Source of the DNA: Chamaecyparis obtusa
Lineage: Eukaryota; Streptophyta; Pinopsida; Cupressales; Cupressaceae
DNA length: 64,000 bases
Assembly: GCA_027943335.1 (NCBI GenBank)
Contig: BSBK01002058.1
Coordinates: 124,001 to 188,000 of the forward strand
Reading direction: 5' to 3'
The notes under the pieces are model-generated. The model saw nothing but the letters and a program-made list of their open reading frames with translations. It was not told the origin of the DNA and ran no database searches. The stretch's first letter is position 1; each line of letters opens with the position of its first letter. Below are positions 36,400 to 48,349 of this stretch, piece after piece. A program made the translations under genes and the position numbers.

Positions 36400-39300
36400 T
36401 CATGAGACAACAGGTCGAATCGGGGTCGCTAGACGTCTTAAGGGGTAATTAGGGTTTGTGAGGCAACTTCGAATGTACAGTGACCATTTGGAAGGCAATA
36501 GGGCATGTCCAAGTACCAATGTACCAAATTTTAATGACTTTTTCCTAGTCCAACTCGAAAAGGGTCCATGGGGTGCTCTCAGGAGACCACATGTCCAATC
36601 AGTGTCTCTAGGCATCTTAAGGGGTCATTAGGGCTCATGAGACAACCTTTGATGCATGGTGACTATTTGGAATGCATTAGGACATGTTAAAGGACCTAAC
36701 TCCACAATTTAGATAAATTTTGATTAGTCAAACTCGAAAAGGGTCCATGGGGTGCTCTTGGGAGACCATTGTGCGATTCGGGGTCGACAGGTGACTTAAG
36801 GGGTCATCGGGGTTCTAAATGAAACTTTCGATGAACGGTGATCTTTTGCAACACATTAAGACATATCAGATGACTTACGTACCAAATTTGGATAACTTTT
36901 GCCTAGTAGAACTCGAAAGGGGTCCATGGGGTGCTCTCGGGAGACCACATGTCAAATCAATGTCGGTACCTACCTATTAAGAGGTCATTAGGGTTCCAAA
37001 TGAAACTTTGATGGAACGGTCACCCTTTGGAACACATTAGGATATGTCATAGGACCTATGTACCAAATTTGGATGACTTTTGCCTAGTAAAATTCAAAAG
37101 GGGTCCATGGTGTGCTCTTGGGAGACCACATGTCGAAATGGGGTCGGTAGGCCTATTAAGGGGTCATTAGGGTTTCAAATAAAACTTTTATGGAATGGTG
37201 ACCCTTTAGAATGCATTAGGACATTTCATAGGACCTACGTACCAAATTTAGATGACTTTTTCCTATTAGAACTCGAAAGGGGTCCATGGGGTGCTCTCGG
37301 GAGACCTTATGTCGAATCGGGGTTGGTAGTCCTGTTAAGGGTCATTAGGGTTTGAAATGAAACTTTGATGGAATGGTGACCCTTTGGAACACATTAGGAC
37401 ATGTAAGAGGACCTAATTCCATGATTCATATGACTTTTTCCCAAAATAACTCCAAAGGGGACCATGGGTTGCTCTCGGGAGACCTCATGTCGAATCAGGG
37501 TCGGTAGGCCTTTTAAGGGGTCATTGGGGTTACAAATGCAACTTCAATGGAATGGTGACCCTTTGGAATGCATTAGAACATGTCATAGGAACTACGTACC
37601 AAATTTAGATGACTTTTGCCTAGTAGAACTCGAAAGGGGTCCATGGGGTGCTCTCGGGAGACAACATGTCGAATCAGGGTGGATTGGCCTGTTAAGGGGT
37701 CATTAGGGTTCGAAATGAAACTTTGATAGAATAGTGACCCTTTAGAATGTATTAGGACATGTCATAGGACCTACATACCAAATTTGGATGACTTTTTCCT
37801 AGTAGAACTCGAAAGGGGTCCACGGGGTGCTCTCGAGAGACCTCATGTCGAATCAGGATCGGTAGGCCTATTATGGGGTCATTAGGGTTCCAAATGCAAC
37901 TTCGATGGAACAGTGAGCCTTTGGAACACATTATGACATATCATACGACCTATGTACAAAATTTGGATGACTTTTCCCTAGTAGAACTTGGAAGGGGTCC
38001 ATGGGGTGCTCTCAGAAGACCTCATGTCGAATCGGGGTTGGTAGGCCTATTAAGGGGTCATTAGGGTTCGAAATGAAACTTCGATGGAATGGTGACCCTT
38101 TGGAATGCATTAAAACATGTTAAAGGACCTATGTACGAAATTTGGATGGCTTTTTCTAAGTATAACTCAAAAGTGGTCTATGGGGTGCTCTCGGGAGACC
38201 ACATGTTGAAATGGGGTTGGTAGGCCTATTAAAGGGTCATTAGGGTTCCAAATGCAACTTTGATGGAACGGTTACCATTTGGAATGTATTACAACATGTC
38301 ATAGGACCTATGTACCAAATTTGGACTAATTTTTCTTAGTATAACTCAAAAGGGGTCCATGGGGTGCTCTCGGGAGACCTCATGTCGAATCGGGGTCGGT
38401 AGGCCTGTTAAGGGGTCATTAGGGTTCCAAATGCAAATTTGGTGGAAAAATGACCCTTTGGAATGCATTAGGACATGTCAAAGGACCTACATACCAAATT
38501 TGGATGATGTTTCCCTAGTAGAACTCGAAAGGGGTCCATGGGGTGCTCTCGGGAGACCACATGTCGAATCGGGGTCGGTAGGCCTATTAAGGTGTCATCC
38601 AAATGAAACTTCGATGGAATAGTGACCCTTTGGAACACATTAGGATATTGCATAGGACCTATGTACCAAATTTGGATGACTTTTTCCTACTAGATCTCGT
38701 AAGGGGTCCATGGGGTGCTCTCGGGAGACCACATGTCGAAACAGGGTCGTTAGGCCTATTAAGGGGTCAATAGGGTTTGAAATGCAACTTCAATGGAATA
38801 GTGACCCATTGTAACACATTAGAACATGTCATAGGACCTATTTATCAAATTTGGATGACTTTTTCCTAGTAGAACTCAAAAGGGGTTAATGGGGTGCTCT
38901 CGGGAGACTACATGTCGAAACGGGGTTGGTAGGCGTATTAAGGGGTCAATAGCGTTTGAAATGCAACTTTGATGGAATGGTGACCATTTGGAACACATTA
39001 GGAAATGTCAAAGGACCTAATTCCATGATTTAGATGACTTTTTCCTAGTAGAACTCGAAAGGGGTCCATGGGGTGCTCTCAGGAGACCACATGTCAAATC
39101 GGGGTCGGTAGGCCTGTTAAGGGGTTATTAGGGTTCCAAATGAAACTTTGATGGAATGGGGACCTTTTAAAATTCATTAGGACATGTCAGAGGACCTACA
39201 TACCAAATTTGGATGACTTTTGCCTAGTAGAACTCAAAAGGGGTCCATGGGGTGCTCTCGGGACACCACATGTCGAATCGGGGTCGGTAGGCCTGTTAAG

Positions 39301-39726
39301 GAGTCATTAGGGTTCCAAATGAAACTTTCATGGAACAGTGACCCTTTGGAACCCATTAGGACATGTCAAAGGACCTATGTACCAAATTTGCAAGTCTTTT
39401 GCCTAGTAGAACTCAAAAGGAGTCCATGGGGTGCTCTCGGGACACCACATGTCGAATCAGGATCGGCAGGCCTATTAAGGAGTCATTAGGGTTCCAAATG
39501 CAACTTTGATGGAATGGGGACCCTTCTCAATGCATTAGGACATGTCAGAGGACCTACGTACCAAATTTGGATGACTTTTGCCTAGTAGAACTCGAAAGGG
39601 GTCCATGGGGTGGTCTCGAGACACCACATGTCGAATCAGGGTTGGCAAGCTCGTTAAGTGGTCATTAAGGTTTTAAATGCAACTTTGATGGAATGATGAC
39701 CCTTTAGAATGCATTAGGACATGTCA
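36400..39726. repeat. Tandem array of 179-bp units
   Basis: About 18-19 units with spacing 178-181 bp. The landmarks TTTGGATGACTTTT, GGGGTCCATGGGGTGCTCTC and GGGGTCATTAGGGTT recur in order in each unit. Edge units are the most diverged. 179 is not a multiple of three, so the short open frames in it are chance. The right edge joins the palindrome array at a shared AGGACC (about 39727). Confidence 0.92.
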
Positions 39727-42700
39727 GAGGACCCCTTAAGACACACTTGAGCATGATAAGGCATACTAGGACCCCTAGGGAGTCCCCGTGACCCCTTTTG
39801 ACACATTGGAATGCTCAAGTCTATCTTAAGGGGTCCTACGACCCCTTAAGATAGAATTGAGCATTCCAATGCATCAAAAATGGTCATAGGGACTCTCTAG
39901 GGGTCTTAACATGTGATAAGGTGTACTAGGACCCCTAGAGAGTCCCCATGACCCCTTTTGACACATTGGAACCCTCAAGTGTGTCCTAAGGGGTCATAGG
40001 ACCCTTTAGGACACACTTGAGGTTTCCAATGTGTCAAAAGGGGTCATGGGGACTCTCTAGGGGTCCTAATGCATGATAAGGATTACTAAGACCCGTAGGG
40101 AGTCCCCATGACCTCTTTCGGTACATTGTAATGTTCAAGTGTGTCTTAAGGGGTCTTAGGACCTCTTAAGACACACTTGAGCATTCCAATTTGTCAAAAG
40201 GGGTCATGGGGACTCCTTAGGGGTCTTAAGGCATGATAAGGCATACTAGAACCCTTAAGGAGTCCCAATGACCCCTTTTGACCTCTAGGACCCCTTAAGA
40301 CACACTTGAGCATTCCAATGTGTCAAAAAGGGTCATTGGGACTCCCTAGGGGTCTTAATGCATGATAAGGCATACTAGGACCCCTAGGGAGTCCTCATGA
40401 CCCCTTTTGACACATTGGAACACTCAAGTGTTTCTTAAGGGGTCCTAATACCCCTTAAGACACACTTGAGCATTCCAATGTGTCAAAAGGGGTCATGGAG
40501 ACTCTCTAGGAGTCCTAACATGTGATAAGACGTACTAGGACCCCTAGGGAGTCCCCATGACCCCTTTTGACACATTGAAATGCTCAATTGTATCTTAATG
40601 GGTTGTAGGACCCCTTAAGACACACTTGGGCATTCAAATGTGTCAAAAGGGGTCATGGGGATTCCCTAGAGGTCCTAGTATGCATTATCACACCTTAGGA
40701 CACCTACAGAGTCCCCATGACCCCTTAAGACACATTGGAATACTCAAGTGTGTCTTAAGAGGGTATTAGGACCCATTAAGACACACTTAAGCATTCCAAT
40801 GTGTTAAAAGGGGTTATGGGGACTCCCTAGGGGTCTTAATATGCCTTATCATGCCTTAGGATACCTAAGGAGTCCGCAGGACCCCTTTTGACACATTGGA
40901 ATGCTCAAGTATGTCTTAAGGGGTCCTAATATGCCTTATCACATGTTAGGCCTCCTAGAGAGTCTCCATGAACCCTTAAGACAGATTGGAATGCACAAGT
41001 GTGTCTTAAGGGGTCGTACGACCCCTTAAGATACACTTGAGCATTCCAATGTGTCTTAAGGAGTCATGGGGACTCCCTAGGGGTCCTAGTATGCGTTATC
41101 ACACATTAGGACCCCTAGAGAGTCCCCATGACCCCTTAAGACACATTGGAATGCTCAAGTGTGTCTTAAGGGGTCGTACGACCCCTTAAGACACACTTGA
41201 GCATTCCAATGTGTCAAAAGGGGTTATGGGGACTCCTTAGGGGTCTTAATACGCCTTATCATGCCTTAGGACCCCTAAGGAGTCCCCAGGACCCCTTTTG
41301 ACACATTGGAATGTTCAAGTATGTCTTAAGGGGTCCTAATATGCCTTATCACATGTTAGGACCCCTAGAGAGTCTCCATGAACTCTTAAGACACATTGGA
41401 ATGCTCAAGTGTGTCTTAAGGGGTCGTACGACCCCTTAAGACACACTTGAGCATTCCAATGTGTCTTAAGGGGTCATGGGGACTCCCTAGGGGTCCTAGT
41501 ACACCTTATCATACGTTAGGACCCCTAGAGAGTTCCCATGGCCCCTTAAGACACATTGGAATGCTCAAGTGTGTCTTAAGGGGTCATAGGACCCCTTAAG
41601 ACACACTTGAGCATTCCAATGTGTCAAAAGGGGTCATGGGGACTCCCTAGAGGTCCTAGTAAGCCTTATCATGCATTAGGACCTCTATAGAGTCTCCATG
41701 ACCCCTTAAGACACATTGGAATTCTCAAGTGTGTCTTAAGAGGTCAGAGGACCCCTTAAGACACACTTGAGCATTGCAATGTGTCTTAAGGGGTCATGGG
41801 GACTCTCTAGGGGTCCTAGTATGTCTTAGGACCCCTAGGGAGTCCCCATGACCCCTTTTGACACATTGGAATGCTCAAGTGTGTCTTAAGGGGTATTAGG
41901 ACCCCTTAAGACACACTTAAGTATTCCAATGTGTCAAAAAAGGTCATGGGGACTCCCTAGGGGTCCTAGTATGCTTTACCACATGTTAGGACCCCTAGGG
42001 AGTCCCCGTGACCTCTTAAGACACATTGGAATACTAAAGTGTTCCAATGTCTCTTAAGGGGTCATGGGGACTCCCTAGGGGTCCTAGTACGCCTTATCAT
42101 GCCTTAGGACCCCTAGGGAGTCCCCATGACCTTTTTTGACACATTGGAATGCTCAAGTGTGTCTTAAGGGGTCGTAGGACCCCTTAAGACACACTTGAGC
42201 ATTCCAATGTGTCAAAAAGGGTCATGGGGACTCCCTAGGGGTCCTAGTACACCTTATCACACCTTAGGACCCCTAGAGATTCTCCATGACCCCTTAAGAC
42301 ACATTTGAGCATTCTAATGTGTCAAAATAGGTCATGGGAACTCCCTACGTGTCCTAATACATGATAAGGCATACTAGGACCCCTAGGGAGTCCCCATGAC
42401 CCCTTTTGACACATTGGAATTCTCAAGTGTGTCTTAAGGTGTATTAGGACCCCTTAAAACACACTTGAGCATTCCATTGCATCAAAAGGGGTCATGGGGA
42501 CTCCCTAGGTGTCCTAATGTGCATTAGGACACCTAGGGAGTCCCCATGACCCCTTTTGACATATTGAAATGATCAAGTGTGTCTTAAGGGGTCCTATGAT
42601 CCCTTAAGATACACTTGAGCATTCCAATGTGTCAAGAGGGGTCATTGAGACTCCCTAGGGGTCGTAGTACGCCTTATCACGCGTTAGGACCCCTAGAGAG

Positions 42701-44108
42701 TCTCGATGACCCCTTTTGACACATTAGAACGCTCCAGTGTGTCTTAAGGGGTCCTACTCTAGAGAGTCTCAACATCAGATAAGGTGTACTAGGACCCCTT
42801 AAGACACACTTGAGCATTCTAATGTGTCAAAAGGGGTGATGAGAACTCCCTACGTGTCCTAATACGTGATAAGACATATTAGGACCCCTAGGGAGTACCC
42901 ATGAACCCTTTTGACACATTGGAATGCTCAAGTGTGTCTTAAGGGGTCTTAGGACCCCTTAAGACACACTTGAGCATTCCAATGCGTCAAAAGCCCTTTA
43001 AGACACACTGGAGTATTCCAATGCATCAAAAGGGGTCATGGGGACTCCCTAGGTGTCCTAATGCACATTAGGACACCCACAAAGTCCCCATGACCCCTTT
43101 CTACACATTGGAATGGTCAAGTGTGTCTTAAGGGGTCCTACGACCCCTTAAGACACACTTGAGCAATCCAATGTGTCAAAATGGGTCATTGGGACTCCCT
43201 AGGGGTCCTAACACATGATAAGGCATACTAAGAACCCTAGGGAGTCCTGATGACCCTTTTTAACACATTGAAATTCTCTAGTGTGTCTTAAGGGTCCTAC
43301 GACCCCTTAAGACACACTTGAGCTTTCTAATATGTCAAAAGGGGTCATGGGAACTCCCTAGGTGTCCTAATGCGTGATAAGGAGTATTAGGACCCCTAAG
43401 GAGTCTCGATGACCCTTTTTGATACATTGGAATGCTCAAGTGTGTCTTAAGGGGTATTAGGACCCCATAAGACACACTTGAGCATTCTAATGCGTCAAAA
43501 GGGGTCATGGAGACTCCCTAGGCATCCTAGAGCATGATAAGGCATACAAGGACACCTAGGGAGTCCCCATGACCCCTTTTGACACATTCAAATGCTCAAG
43601 TGTGTCTTAAGAGGTCCTAATACCCCTTAAGACACACTTGAGCATTTTAATGTGTCAGATAAGGTGTACTAGGACCCCTAGGGAGTCCCCATGACCCCTT
43701 TTGACACATTAGAATGCTCAAGTGTGTCTTAAGGGGTCCTATGACCCCTTAAGACACACTTGAGCATTCCAATGTGTCTGAAGCGATCATGGGGACTCTC
43801 TAGGGGTCCTAAGGCATGATAAGGCATACTATGACCCCTAGGGAGTCTCCATGACCCCTTTTGATGCATTAGAACGCTCAAGTGTGTCCTACAACCCCTT
43901 GAGACACACTTGAGCATTCCAATGTGTCTTAAGGGTTCATGGGGACTCTCTAGGTGTCCTAATGCATGATAAGGTGTACTAGTACCCCTAGGGAGTCCCC
44001 AAAACCCCTTTTGACACATTAGAATGCTCCAGTGTGTCTTAAGTGGTATTAGGATCCTAGGACCGCTTAAGACACACTTGAGCATTCCAATGGACCCCTA
44101 GGGAGTCT
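39727..44108. repeat. Tandem array of 160-bp palindromic units, block 2
   Basis: Roughly 28 units of the same hairpin repeat as at 33555-35008, including several shortened units (near 40276, 40945, 42050 and 42790). The arms are conserved. The spacers occur in both orientations: TAATGCATGATAAGGCATACTA type around 39740-40400 and TAGTACGCCTTATCATGCCTTA type around 40680-42260, then switching again. The last unit is cut at about 44108. Confidence 0.92.
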
Positions 44109-44116
44109 CTCTCTGG

Positions 44117-44187
44117 CTCCAGTGAACTATTCTTCAAAGCCTCCATTTCTGCGTGGCTAGGGTTTACGACGCTTGTAAAAGGCACAT
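44117..44187 (-). repeat. Right arm of the inverted repeat flanking the array complex
   Basis: Reverse complement of 32946-33015 with a few mismatches. It starts 9 bp after the last palindrome unit. Confidence 0.75.
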
Positions 44188-44467
44188 TACTTCTTGATGC
44201 TCATTCTATTTAAGGAGCAATTGAGGATTTCAGGCGCTGTACTTCTTGATGCTCATTCTATTGTTGATTGGTGTATTTTAGCTTGTCACATGGGGGGACT
44301 CTTGATTCTACAGTGCGTAGATTCTTTTGGTTGGTTGAGGAGGGAACTATAGGAGATAGATTGGATTGTCAAACAGTGAAAGACTCTTAAAAAATGCATT
44401 CATTCTGAAGCTCCAATAGTAGTACATGGACCATTTGGACACGAGAGTTGGCTTGTTTTTGCCCCAT
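44188..44467. other. Short unassigned stretch
   Basis: No gene recognised. It ends in a pyrimidine-rich TGTTTTTTCAG at 44467-44477, a good 3' splice-site look-alike for the frame that follows. Confidence 0.35.
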
Positions 44468-44477
44468 GTTTTTTCAG

Positions 44478-44726
44478 TATGATTGGGATCATTGCAAGTC
44501 AAGTGAATGGGTGGATACATGGGTTCCACAGTATCTGACTCCTTTATCTTTGACACTCTCTATAAGAAATGATGACATGGACACTTCAGTTGACAATGAC
44601 CATCTTTTAGATCTTTTGAAGCCAGGAGATGTTTTTGCTCGTAGAGGAGATTTTGGGGGTTCTGGATTCCGCCTGACCCAAGAGACTTTGTGCCAGGGGA
44701 GGGATAGATTAGGATTTTTATTGTAA
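44478..44726 (+). CDS. Possible terminal exon of an unidentified gene
   Basis: After the TTTTTTCAG acceptor-like site the frame reads YDWDHCKSSEWVDTWVPQYL, then an acidic stretch with SVDNDHLLDLLKPGDVFARR, and stops at 44724-44726. The composition is that of a folded plant protein, and the T-rich sequence after it looks like a 3' UTR. I do not recognise the family. No upstream exons were found on this side of the array; they may have been displaced. It could also be a captured fragment. Confidence 0.35.
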   Translation, partial: YDWDHCKSSEWVDTWVPQYLTPLSLTLSIRNDDMDTSVDNDHLLDLLKPGDVFARRGDFGGSGFRLTQETLCQGRDRLGFLL

Positions 44727-45698
44727 TGTAGGGAAAGAGGGTTTTTATTTTCAGATAATGATTAATGTACAGGAACTTCAGAATCTTTGTTGTTTTGCTG
44801 TGTTTAAAGAAGGATATGTCAGCATATTAAAACTTTGATTTTAGATGCTCACTTTCTGATTGATATTCATCTTTGAATGATATTGGTTTCTTTTGAATGC
44901 ATATCTGTTACGTCTGATCATTAGCATGATCATCTGTGGACTTTATGCTATAGTTTTTTGTGTATTTGGAAAGAACCATTCGTCTTTCTCTCTTAGTTTC
45001 TTTCTGTAATGCATTGTTTAGGCAAATAAAATTTGTAGCGTTTACTGTCCTTTTATTTTTAGTAAATTAGTCCCTTTGCATCTATCTCATGTTTACGAAT
45101 AGATGTTTGTAAGCCTTTATTGCTTTTAGGTTAAAATCATTATCATTTATAGTTTAGTTGATTCATTGTAAATCTTGCACGGGGAGCTGTACCCGGATAA
45201 TTCAAAGGGCGCTTACGCTTCTCAATAGTGAAGTGACCCAACTGTTGGTGCTGGTTGAGTCTTTTTGTTTGGGCTTTAAGGGTCATTTTGTAAGTGTTTC
45301 TTTCGAAGACAAATCTTTTCACAAACAAGAAGTTAAACCTCAAACATAATAAGGTCCATGAACAGGGTATTCCAGAGTAAAGAAAAAAAAATGTAACTTC
45401 AACAAGATATAATTTAAATCATGATGATAATCATAGTCAAGATATAACTTCACCATTCAATTCCATAAACATGAATAATAAATATGTATATACAAAAGAT
45501 GACGCAAATATAACATATAAATGAATATGTTCTATATATGTATCAAATGTATCAAAAGTATGTCCATATACAAATATGGCACATGCCATTTCAAAATGTC
45601 TACAAAATCAATGTTTTAAGGTGTACAATGTGGCATATATGCCATCTCAAAATGTTCCAAGTGTCATCTCTAAATGACCACAAAACTAAAACTGCATC
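44727..45698. other. Non-coding gap
   Basis: T-rich, UTR-like to about 45100, then AT-rich DNA. No gene seen. Confidence 0.4.
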
Positions 45699-47864
45699 CT
45701 ATGCTATAGGGGGATCATCAAAATGTAGCCTCTTTGAAGGAGTGTTGGGCTCTGATTGATCCTGCATAAAAAATGAGTTCAAACCAAAGTTAGATTGCTT
45801 ACTTTATATGATTTGTACATATATATATATATATATATATAAATAATTCATAATTTTCAAACACTAATTTAATTAAAATTATAACCGAATACAAATAAAT
45901 TTGTACCTGGTCTCTCGATCGCCTACCACGATCAGGTGTCCTAGCATAAGTCCTGGGTAGCGAAGGGACCATGCCAACAATACCAACTCTGACCTATAAA
46001 TATATATTTGCAATAATGAGATTAGTAGACTGGTGCAACATAGAGTAATAAATCTACAAAATAGGATGATAGCATAATAAAATTACAAATTGATTGAACT
46101 AAAATTAAAACTTACATCTGGTGATCCCTCCTCTAGAATAGTGGGCTGGGTCAACAAAGAAACAAAAGATTCTCGTGGGACCTCCCTCACAGTCGGAGTA
46201 ATCTATGAGAGTAAAAAGATTGTCAATTATATATCAATGTACTTCATCATAGCAACCCTAGTTACAAAATACAAATAACAATATGTAAAAGTCTATGTAC
46301 AATTGGGCTATCACTCCGAATCGAGATGCCTGTAACCCTACGCCGTCGAACCGGTGTCGGGACATCATCAATAGGCACACCCTATACAATAAAGTGCAAG
46401 TAAAATATTTATTACTACACACAAGTGGCATACGTATGCATGCATAATTAATCTTAAACAATTAACTACCTTTCTTTTGTCAACACCTGATGAAGGAACC
46501 CCCTCATGCCCCCCACTGATGTCGGCTATAGCTTGCAAGAACACAATAAGATGACAATATATATTAGTAAATGTATGAATTTTATTGCTCTAATTGATAG
46601 AGATTTAAGCATGTACACCAAATGATATAAAAAAAAACTAATGGGTACATAATTTATAATATACCGTATAGTCATCAAGGCCAAATGAAATGGCCAAAAG
46701 TGTGGACTCATCCACCTATCTCACCTCCTCCTGTGTCATCGACTGAACATAAATGGAAAAAATATATATACATAAGTGCATGCAATCATTAAAACTAATC
46801 TAAATAAATAAATTATTTTTAAATTAAATAAGTCATGTGACAAATTTATTTATAATGTTTACTCTTACCATATCAACAGGAGTCCATGGCTCTACGTGCA
46901 CCTCCTGAGCACTCTCATGAGATGTAGATGCTCCATGAGGTGTTGTAGCCTCTGCAACAGCCTCTCCTGTATCTCCCTCATCAATATCATGAAACTAATA
47001 TATATCAGAATCAGTAAGCGGTCAGAGGCACATATGCCTGCACATAATGCACATATGGGGCTCACATACATGTGAACTCTGATGAGATGTCGATGCGCCA
47101 GCAACATCCATAGGAGGCAACACTGACCTAGTCTGTGTGATCAACTGATCACTTAGTAAATGAATGACCCTAATAGTCAGTTCAGTAGCCTCATAAATGA
47201 TATCAGGATGCTACACTGGAGGAGGGGGTGTGACATCAGTGGGGGGGACAAAGGTAGTGGCCTTTCGACGCTGGGAAGATGGCCTAGTCTGAGGAGCTCC
47301 TCTGCCTACGCCCATGTTGGGCCTCATACTCCAATAATCAACATGGTGACCAAGCACAAACTTAGCATACAATTTTTTAAGGAAATAAAATGGGACCTCC
47401 AAATTGCTATGTGGTGGTTTATCAAAAATCATCCACCAGCGATCCCAAAAGTTTGTGCACATTGCTTCATTTGTGCACCATTTTATTGATAATTTGGGCT
47501 TTTTGGGGTCAACTGGTATTCCGGTTTTAGGATTGACAAAAAGGGCAGCTATATCTTCCTTACTTATATTAAGGGCCGCAATCCCATCATGGTCAAGCCC
47601 ATCATCAAATTGGGCGTGCATATCATCACGCCAATGAAGAGCAGCATTATGTTGTTGCATGAGTGTGTCAATATTTCCAACAATTGTATTTAGTGTGGCA
47701 AGCATGGGACCTAATGTAGGTATATTTTGATACATGTTTTGGAAACCTCGTATTGTGTTCAAATTTTCTTCTATCAAATCTTGTAAAGATTTAGGGTTTA
47801 GATATGGGGGATTGTTTTCGGGATTGTTATTTGGAGGGTTATTTTCTTCATTGTTGTCATCCAT
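45699..47864 (-). pseudogene. Multi-exon gene of unknown family inside element end C
   Basis: Minus strand, ATG at 47864. Exons inferred from GT..AG sites and frame: 47070-47864, 46869-46994, 46665-46742, an uncertain one near 46470-46533, 46301-46381, 46116-46202, 45907-45993 and 45699-45761 (stop). All except the uncertain fourth are multiples of three and join in phase 0. Exon 1 has an Asn/Pro-rich start, a helical part (SLQDLIEENLNTIRGFQNMY) and a W-rich domain (MCTNFWDRWWMIF), then QTRPSSQRR and a Pro run. The remaining exons are Ser/Thr/Pro/Arg-rich. TAG stops at 47211-47213 and in exon 3 (both probably CAG) break it, unless the first is a true stop. No known transposase motif is visible. 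It starts about 480 bp inside the terminal repeat and reads inward, as transposon genes do. Confidence 0.55.
45817..45840. repeat. (TA)n microsatellite
   Basis: About 12 TA repeats, inside the first intron-sized gap after the last exon of the minus-strand gene (upstream of exon 8 on that strand). Confidence 0.85.
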
Positions 47865-48136
47865 GCCTGATTAAATAAAAAACAAATCTAAGTTTCAAAT
47901 ATTATTACAAATATAAATACAAAACCCTATTTTTAAAAAAAATGCTACATTTATAATGAAAATGAAATAAATTAATAAAAATATGCAATTAACTACTTAC
48001 CGAATATGCTCGGAGTCAAATTTGGGGTTTCCAATATCAGGTATCCAAAAATATATCAGGTATCAGAAAAATACGGTTAGAAACTTGAAGAAATCGTGCT
48101 AGGAAATGAAGAATAGGGTTCGCAGGTGTCGGATAT
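47865..48136 (-). other. 5' flank of the multi-exon gene
   Basis: AT-rich with scattered ATCAGGTATC words related to those of the element end. Presumed promoter/5' UTR; no clear TATA box. Confidence 0.35.
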
Positions 48137-48349
48137 ATGCCACAGTTATCGGGTACCTGAAAATATCGGGTACTCGATATTTTTTGGGTACCCGATTAGG
48201 TATGTGCTTTGGTGGCAGCTTTGCCCAGGTGTACTGACACCCAGGCCTACTAAAAAGTCAACAAGCGCTTTCATGCGCTTTTGGACGAGTGAAAAGTGAA
48301 TATTTTTCACATCGCCACTTTTTGGCCCCTCATGATCTTGCACAGACCC
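48137..48349 (-). mobile_element. Element end C (left-facing terminal repeat)
   Basis: On the minus strand it starts GGGTCTGTGCAAGATCATGA at 48349. It matches ends A and B over about 48 bp (48302-48349) apart from an 11-bp gap. Further in it shares TTGACTTTTTAGTAGG and the CCTAATCGGGTACCC / ATCGAGTACCCGATA words with end A. Several GGGTACC/ATCGGGTA words are repeated at 48137-48205. It is inverted relative to A and B. Confidence 0.6.

Noticed and set aside
37080..39489. Series of similar ORFs (VELERGPWGALGRPHVESG-like) in the 179-bp array
   Set aside because: The unit is 179 bp, not a multiple of three, so each frame breaks every unit. The likeness between ORFs only reflects the DNA repeat.
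43729..44085. 118-codon minus-strand ORF in the palindrome array
   Set aside because: It lies wholly in the 160-bp repeat. It is chance open reading in a low-stop repeat, without frame conservation between units.
33555..44108. CRISPR-like array
   Set aside because: Plant nuclear context; units are 160 bp of palindrome with near-constant spacers, not short repeats with unique spacers.
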